A stretch of DNA of 43,129 bases, taken from positions 1 through 43,129 of the forward strand of contig JABUQX010042120.1 of assembly GCA_015478945.1 (NCBI GenBank), read 5' to 3'. The notes beneath the pieces were generated by a model, which was not told the origin of the DNA, ran no database searches, and worked only from the letters and a program-made list of their open reading frames with translations. Positions 37,410-43,129 of the stretch are shown here, in pieces (position 1 is the first letter of the stretch; each line of letters opens with the position of its first letter). The translations under genes and the position numbers were made by a program. The DNA comes from Trachelipus rathkii (Eukaryota; Arthropoda; Malacostraca; Isopoda; Trachelipodidae).

Positions 37410-37643
37410 TAATATATATAATAACTATATCATAATATATAGTATATATATATCACTATATAGTAACTATATATATATATATAATCATTATATATATATA
37501 TAATAGATATATATACACTATAATAATATATATACTTATACTTGTTAATATATCATAATATAATATATATATATATACTAGTAATACTATATAATATATA
37601 ATATCATATATAATATATCGTCATATATACTTATACAATATAT
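37216..37643. repeat. TA-rich arrays
   Basis: Imperfect TA up to the left end of the hAT element. Confidence 0.93.
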
Positions 37644-37934
37644 CATACGTGGGCACCCCCCTCATTTAGGGGTAGTCCGCTATCGCACCTCCGCACCTCG
37701 GAAAACGTAGTCCGTTAGCGCTCCTCCGCACTTATTCAGCACCAATCAAACGTTCCGTAACGCAAGTCCGCCACGCCGCACGTCCTACCCCGCTAATAAT
37801 GGCCTGGCGACTTCACAAAAAGCATTCTTTAATATTAAATACTACAATAGTATATGATTCCTTACAGAAAAAAAATCTACTTTATAAGATGTGAGTGATG
37901 AAGAAAATTGACAGATGAACTATTTACAAAATCT

Positions 37935-38125
37935 CTAAGATTTTTCCACTTCCTCCTTAATGTCATCTTCAAAGGACAAGAGATCCATACTACCTTTCAA
38001 AAAGATTAGGTTGCTCAAAAATTAAAAGCAGTTAAGACTGACTGCTTTGCCCTCAAAATATCCCCACAAATACTAAATATTCGCTCTACGGCCGCAAAAC
38101 TTTGCCATGCGTATATATTTTATGA
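37935..38125 (-). pseudogene. hAT transposase C-terminal dimerisation remnant
   Basis: On the minus strand the frame reads WQSFAAVERIFSICGDILRA, then KQSVLTAFNF. This matches the hAT C-terminal (hATC) block, where a PVERVFS-like core is followed by a Gly and an Arg-Ala-Lys-rich turn. A one-base slip near 38,020 continues it as EQPNLFLKGSMDLLSFEDD and IKEEVEKS, ending at TAG 37,935-37,937. Upstream the frame closes near 38,125 and no DDE or BED zinc-finger part is recognisable further inside the element. The fragment is about 60 residues of a protein normally above 500. It lies about 290 bp from the left end, as expected for the 3' end of a minus-strand transposase gene. Confidence 0.8.
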
Positions 38126-38404
38126 ACAAGTTCAACGAAATTCATGCTATGCTGAAACGGGAAGAGTCGTTTAGGTGAGAGGGAGTGACTGTGTTAGTTC
38201 ACTTCAAGCGGAATCCTATTGCTTAATTTAGAGGTCCTCACCGTTAATCCATTCTGCCTCCCTTCCTGAAATTTTGACCACCCCTGGTTCCAACCATAAG
38301 AATGCTCTAGTTTCGTCCAAGGACTTAGTAAGAATTCAATCGAAAGCCTTCGCCTCCTGCAGAGTCAGATGCTAATGCTAGTTATCAGCTCGGACCTAGC
38401 AACG
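38126..38404. other. Interior of the hAT element, no frame
   Basis: Non-repetitive sequence that should correspond to upstream transposase coding DNA, but I cannot read it in any frame as hAT protein. Confidence 0.4.
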
Positions 38405-38538
38405 TATAATAAGTACTATTATATTAAAATATAATATAACCATAATAATATATATAATAATTTATGATATATATATATAATATATATCATATATATACTA
38501 TATATAATATATATATTATTTATATATATATATATATA

Positions 38539-38581
<43 letters not shown>

Positions 38582-39056
38582 TATATATATACTAATACTA
38601 TATACTATATATATATATATAATATTATATATATATATGATATAGTATATCATGTATTTATACTATATATATATCATATATATATTATATATATATATAC
38701 TAATAGTATATATATTATATATACGTATATTATATATATACTATATATATATATATGAAGTATATATATACTAGAAAACTAGATATATAAAATATATGAG
38801 TTAATCTATTTCATTTTGTAAACCCAAATATTATATATTATATAAGTAATAATACTATATATATATAGTATATACTATATATATATACTATATATATATA
38901 GATATTATATATAATATATTATATATATATATAAATATATGTTAATCAGTTCTGTGTGGTATTAAACCAATATATATATAAATATATATATAATCATAAT
39001 ATATTATATTATTATAGTTTTAATATAGTATATATCTATATATATATATAGTATAT

Positions 39057-39093
<37 letters not shown>

Positions 39094-39345
39094 GTACTAT
39101 ATATATATATATATACTATATATATACTATTATAATATAATAATATAGATATATATATATGTATATATATTATATATAGTATAATACATAATATATACTA
39201 TAGATATACTATATATAATTATATATATATAGTAATATATAATACTATAACATATCTACTATATATAATACACACACTAATCTCACATAAACATACCACA
39301 GTAATAAGATCATATCACCATTATAGTATATACTACTATATATAT
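38405..39345. repeat. TA-rich arrays inside the hAT element
   Basis: Imperfect TA blocks with a short unique spacer near 38,770-38,830. They sit where the core of the transposase gene would be expected. Confidence 0.93.
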
Positions 39346-39760
39346 TTGGGTATAACACAGCCAATTGATTGGTAGTACTTGCCTATTATTATAGTAATAA
39401 TATAATTTAATTAAAGTTATAAGATGAGGGTAATTAGCATTCCAAGCCAATCCCAATACAAATACAACCTTTAAATGATCATAATTCTAATACACAATAC
39501 CACTCATATGCGCTACACCTCCTTCAACCGAGCAAGGTGACGATTACCTCCTTCTTCGCGAGCACAGAGAGCTATCTAACTATCTAAGAAAACAAACTAA
39601 GTTCTAGAATAACCAACAGCACACCAAACCCCCACAAACCACTCACATACAATAATAACTAGTTCAAAATCAAAAATCAAACATAACAATTATAATCTTC
39701 CTTTATTATTACCCACATAAGGAATTCTTAATAAGCAAACTATATTTTCATTTTTTAAAA
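39346..39760. other. Right interior of the hAT element
   Basis: C/A-leaning sequence without a readable transposase domain or zinc finger. Right-end motifs begin at about 39,761 (GGTGCGGAAC, then CGCATCCGCAGC). Confidence 0.4.
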
Positions 39761-39939
39761 AGGTGCGGAACAACAAGAGCGGAAACTTTTATTTCGCATC
39801 CGCAGCGTGCAAGTCCGCTAATTTTGCCGTGACGACTCCGCACTCCGCTTAGTCCGCAACCTATTCTGGTAGTCCGCGCTCGGAGCGGGACTGCCGGCAC
39901 TAGCGGACTAAAGGCTGGAATTGCCCCACCTCTGACTAT

Positions 39940-39971
39940 ATTACTATATCATATATATATATACTATATAC

Positions 39972-40004
<33 letters not shown>

Positions 40005-40453
40005 CTATACTATAATATAAATAATAGTATATAATTATACAATATATATACTATTACTAATATAATCAGTTATATACTATAATCACTATAATACATAATA
40101 TATATATATATATAATATACTACTTAATATTATATATATATATCTATATATAGATATATTATATATAATATATATATATTATAATACTATAATAAATAGT
40201 ATACTTATATTAGTTATCTATATATATTATCACTATATATAGTATATATATATATATATATTATACTATATACTACTATATATATATATATTATGATACA
40301 CTATATTATATATATATAATAGCTATATTATATATATATATATACTATATAATATATGATGATTATATATATTATACTATATATATCTATATATATTACT
40401 ACTATATTATATATTTATATACCTATATCATATACTATATATATATATATAAT
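39940..40453. repeat. TA-rich arrays
   Basis: Imperfect TA block to the right of the hAT element. Confidence 0.94.
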
Positions 40454-40720
40454 GAACCGAATTCACAGCCTCAAGCCCTGATCCTCGTACGCGACCAGAA
40501 TTGACTGTGGTCAAAATTCTCTCGTCCCCCCCCCCACAACACACCAAGAAAATGTCTGGGTGTTACCGCCAGGCCCAGCGTCTGTACGCCGGAGCCCACT
40601 TCCGGAGGAAATCCTGAGATGCATTCACCAGAACGGTCTCTTACCACTCAACTACCTTAATTTCTCCTTCTACTCATTATAGGCATACTTTTCCGGCGTT
40701 GTGCCTTCAGACTTACTTCT
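40454..40720. other. Moderate-GC island, no gene
   Basis: Contains a C10 run near 40,527-40,536 and GC-rich sequence (CGCCGGAGCCCACTTCCGG). No RNA gene, frame or transposon end is recognised. Confidence 0.4.
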
Positions 40721-43129
40721 AAATGCCGGGTGACATAAAACAAACCTTCGAACCTGAACCTGCACAAATGTTTCCAGTACTAAACAACAAAATAGGTACA
40801 AGAATGAACCTCACATCAAACGCAAAAGATGCAAACAATGGTACACAAACATTTTTGCTTTTCCACCACGCTCCTCCGCTAATAGTACCAATTGATCTGT
40901 CAGTTTGCTCTTCCATCCCCAATTAACGCCCCACAACCCATTACATCACACAATACAACCACGTCACGAGCATAATTAACATATTACAATTCAGACACAA
41001 CGCCACCTACCAATCACCAACACCAAATAAACTTAAGTCTTCTTAAAATAACACAACATACACATAGCCACGCCCATGATACAAGAAGCCCACCTACCCG
41101 AAAACTCATCCACGAACCCAAAACTTCTTACTGCTATGATCGCTCTTCACACCCCAAACGCCCTATAAAAATTACACTCTCAAACTCTTATACACAACTC
41201 TACAATCATACACTAACCATCAAATACACAACCTACAACGCGCATGTTTAAACGACGAAACACCGTGCCAAAAAATAACAAGCTTTCACCAGCAATGATA
41301 AATAAAAAAACTAACACAATCTCACCATAAACCACTCAAAATATTCTCCAACCACACACACTCACCGCAATGCCCAAGCAAATTACACTACACCAAACCT
41401 CCGCGATATCGTCCCACCTGCCTCACCTTCCATAATGGGAGGTGAACTTCCAACACCCACCACGCCTACATGCGTACAGCGCCCAACGAAACAGACCAAA
41501 GAGATAACACATTACATCACCTCCAACAACACCACTTCGAAAAATCTAAAACAACATACCACCCTCAAACACACACGAAACACAGCTACCACACATACAC
41601 GCAAGACCAACCTGCCAAAGCACCAAATCCAAACATCGCAATCATCACATTACAAACAATAACACTCATGAGACTTCACTCACAACATTCCCTCTCACAA
41701 CAAACACCACCCACCTCAAAACGTGAGATAAACCACCTACCCACAAACAACACACAAACATACACACGCCACCCGACCGACCACCCACTGACCTCCGCTA
41801 CACTCAACCATTACATGAAAATACCAGAAACTCCGTTAACAAAACAAGCTCCATATCAACCAACCTACCACGAACAAACACATACACTCCAACACGACTA
41901 CAAAAAACAACAGCACGAACCTCGGACAACAATCACCCAACTGATATAGAACAAAAACACTTACATCCCCTAAATAGTCACCGAGAACCGCTATCCAACA
42001 CAAGACAAAAGACCATAAAAAAGCAATTACTTCCGTCATTAATCCCAAAAAGCAGCTACAAATCCGATTCCCACAAAGCACCATATCATCAAAAAATGAC
42101 AAGCCCAAGCCCTCAGCACACCTGAAAGACGAATAACTTCGTCGCCGCAACCACAAACAGACATGCCGAGACTAGGACACACACTCAGAACCAACATCAC
42201 CCAATACAGCCACGCCATCACTCAACACGACCCAACCCACACGATCTAACGCGCTCTAAACACAAACCAGATACGTAAAGCTTAAGCAAATACACATCTC
42301 TCAAACGAACATTTAGACGCTTCCTCACTAAGAACATTACCAACACACAGAATAAATACCAGAATGGTCGAAAACAAGAGTAGATATACTTGATAAAGCC
42401 ACTCCAATCAACCAACAAACATACAATCATGAATCCATCACCATCAAAAACCCGAACACACAAAATTCCCACATCCCCGTACAAACAACACGCAAGCATC
42501 TCTCGCAACCTCACTATCCGCAAAGCAGAGTCAAAAACCCACACAACCCTACAAACGACAAACGAAAGACCATCATCAAAGCGTCTCAAAGAAAAATCAT
42601 AAAATTCCAACCACCGGACGCAAACACAATCAGGAACATAGCCAACCAGCCATCTCGCAACATAGAAAAGGCTAACAAAAGAGCTTAAACAACCTCAACA
42701 ATCAAAACAGGCGCCCACACAACATCTCAAACAAACACCAGGCCTCAAAACCGCCCTAGTAACCACAGCTTCAACTCAAGTTACCTACACCAAATATACA
42801 CAGATAGTATACCATTCAAGCCTAAGTCATATCCAACAACCAGACTCGCCCCTATTAAAAAAAGACATCATCATTATACGCCAGACGACTCACAACACAG
42901 AAAAGACCCCCTTTCGACCCTATTCTCTATTCGCCCACAAAACACCCTCACTATATCCATTTCATTATACAACACTACGCAAACAGACTTAGAACAAAAA
43001 CCCGTAGCTATAACACAAAAATCAACTACAAACATTTCAAACACAACATCCACTGACCACAGGCTACTTACCAAACACAATCCCATATCAACCCACACTA
43101 ACCAACACACACAAGCAACCTCAAAACCA
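40721..43129. other. C/A-rich, G-poor terminal region, no gene
   Basis: The plus strand is dominated by A and C. In 41,521-41,580 I count 2 G and 7 T in 60 bases, and 8 G and 6 T in 42,601-42,660. Frames of 60-159 codons are open on both strands. On the minus strand this is because A is rare, so stop codons are rare. Their products are low-complexity (Thr/His/Pro/Asn on plus; Val/Leu/Cys/Gly on minus) and show no domain. I see no organised tandem repeat. An artefactual contig end or a degenerate low-complexity region are both possible. Confidence 0.6.

Larger units (their letters stand above)
37644..39934 (-). mobile_element. Decayed hAT-superfamily DNA transposon
   Basis: The two ends are inverted copies. 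The left reads CATACGTGGGCA, then ATTTAGGGG and TAGTCCGCTATCGC. The reverse complement of the right reads CAGAGGTGGGGCAATTCC, then CTTTAGTCCGCTAGTGCC. CAGAGGTGGGCA-type starts are usual for hAT elements. Sub-terminal AGTCCGC / GTCCGC motifs recur many times on both sides. A transposase C-terminal remnant on the minus strand lies inside. Flanks are TA repeat, so an 8-bp target duplication cannot be judged. About 940 bases of TA arrays occupy the middle. Confidence 0.75.

Noticed and set aside
40719..40926. Two 67-codon frames directly opposite each other
   Set aside because: Mutually antisense, without domains or splice sites, at the edge of the compositionally skewed region.
41435..43110. Overlapping open frames of 60-159 codons on both strands
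   Set aside because: They arise because the plus strand is almost free of G and the minus strand is poor in A, which suppresses stop codons. Products are low-complexity with no domains.

Overview
This window looks like eukaryotic, probably arthropod and perhaps decapod crustacean, nuclear DNA. It is extremely AT-rich. Long imperfect (TA)n arrays break it into short non-repetitive islands. (TAA)n, (GA)n and (CA)n tracts are common, animal-type DNA transposon relics are present, and a minisatellite carries CCTAACCTA, which matches the arthropod TTAGG telomere unit. The taxon is inferred from this style plus the fit of one exon to animal TIM44; nothing here names a species. I see no operons, ribosome binding sites, CRISPR arrays, rRNA or tRNA genes.

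Layout. Positions 1-6100 are AT-rich with no recognisable gene, apart from a G-rich patch near 3.7 kb. A CpG-dense island lies at 6.12-6.43 kb. A decayed non-LTR retrotransposon reverse transcriptase runs on the minus strand at 7.72-9.03 kb. A decayed pogo/Tigger-type transposase runs on the minus strand at 9.83-11.85 kb. From 12 to 20.5 kb the sequence alternates TA arrays with anonymous AT-rich DNA, including a probable retroposed copy with a (TAA)n tail at 15.5-16.2 kb.

The only recognisable host gene sequence is one intact internal exon of the mitochondrial import motor subunit TIM44 (21,236-21,633, minus strand), with good splice sites. A 257-bp element with 31-bp inverted ends sits 30 bp into its downstream intron. 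A second convincing exon, of unknown product, lies on the plus strand at 31,434-31,563, and several weaker exon candidates occur between 22 and 27 kb. From 24 to 37 kb the window is mainly TA arrays with small islands and a 37-bp telomere-like minisatellite at 35.0-35.2 kb.

At 37,644-39,934 lies a decayed hAT element with matching ends and a C-terminal transposase remnant; its interior has been invaded or expanded by TA repeats. The last 2.4 kb is strongly C/A-rich and G-poor on the plus strand and is open in several frames for compositional reasons only. It may be a sequencing or assembly artefact at a contig edge, or an unusual low-complexity sequence.

The genes form no coherent pathway. 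The picture is intron or intergenic DNA of a large repeat-laden animal genome. I found no clearly new system. The most testable points are the short inverted-repeat element in the TIM44 intron, the telomere-like minisatellite, the recurring GCGGATGCGGAT signature and the end-of-window strand asymmetry.
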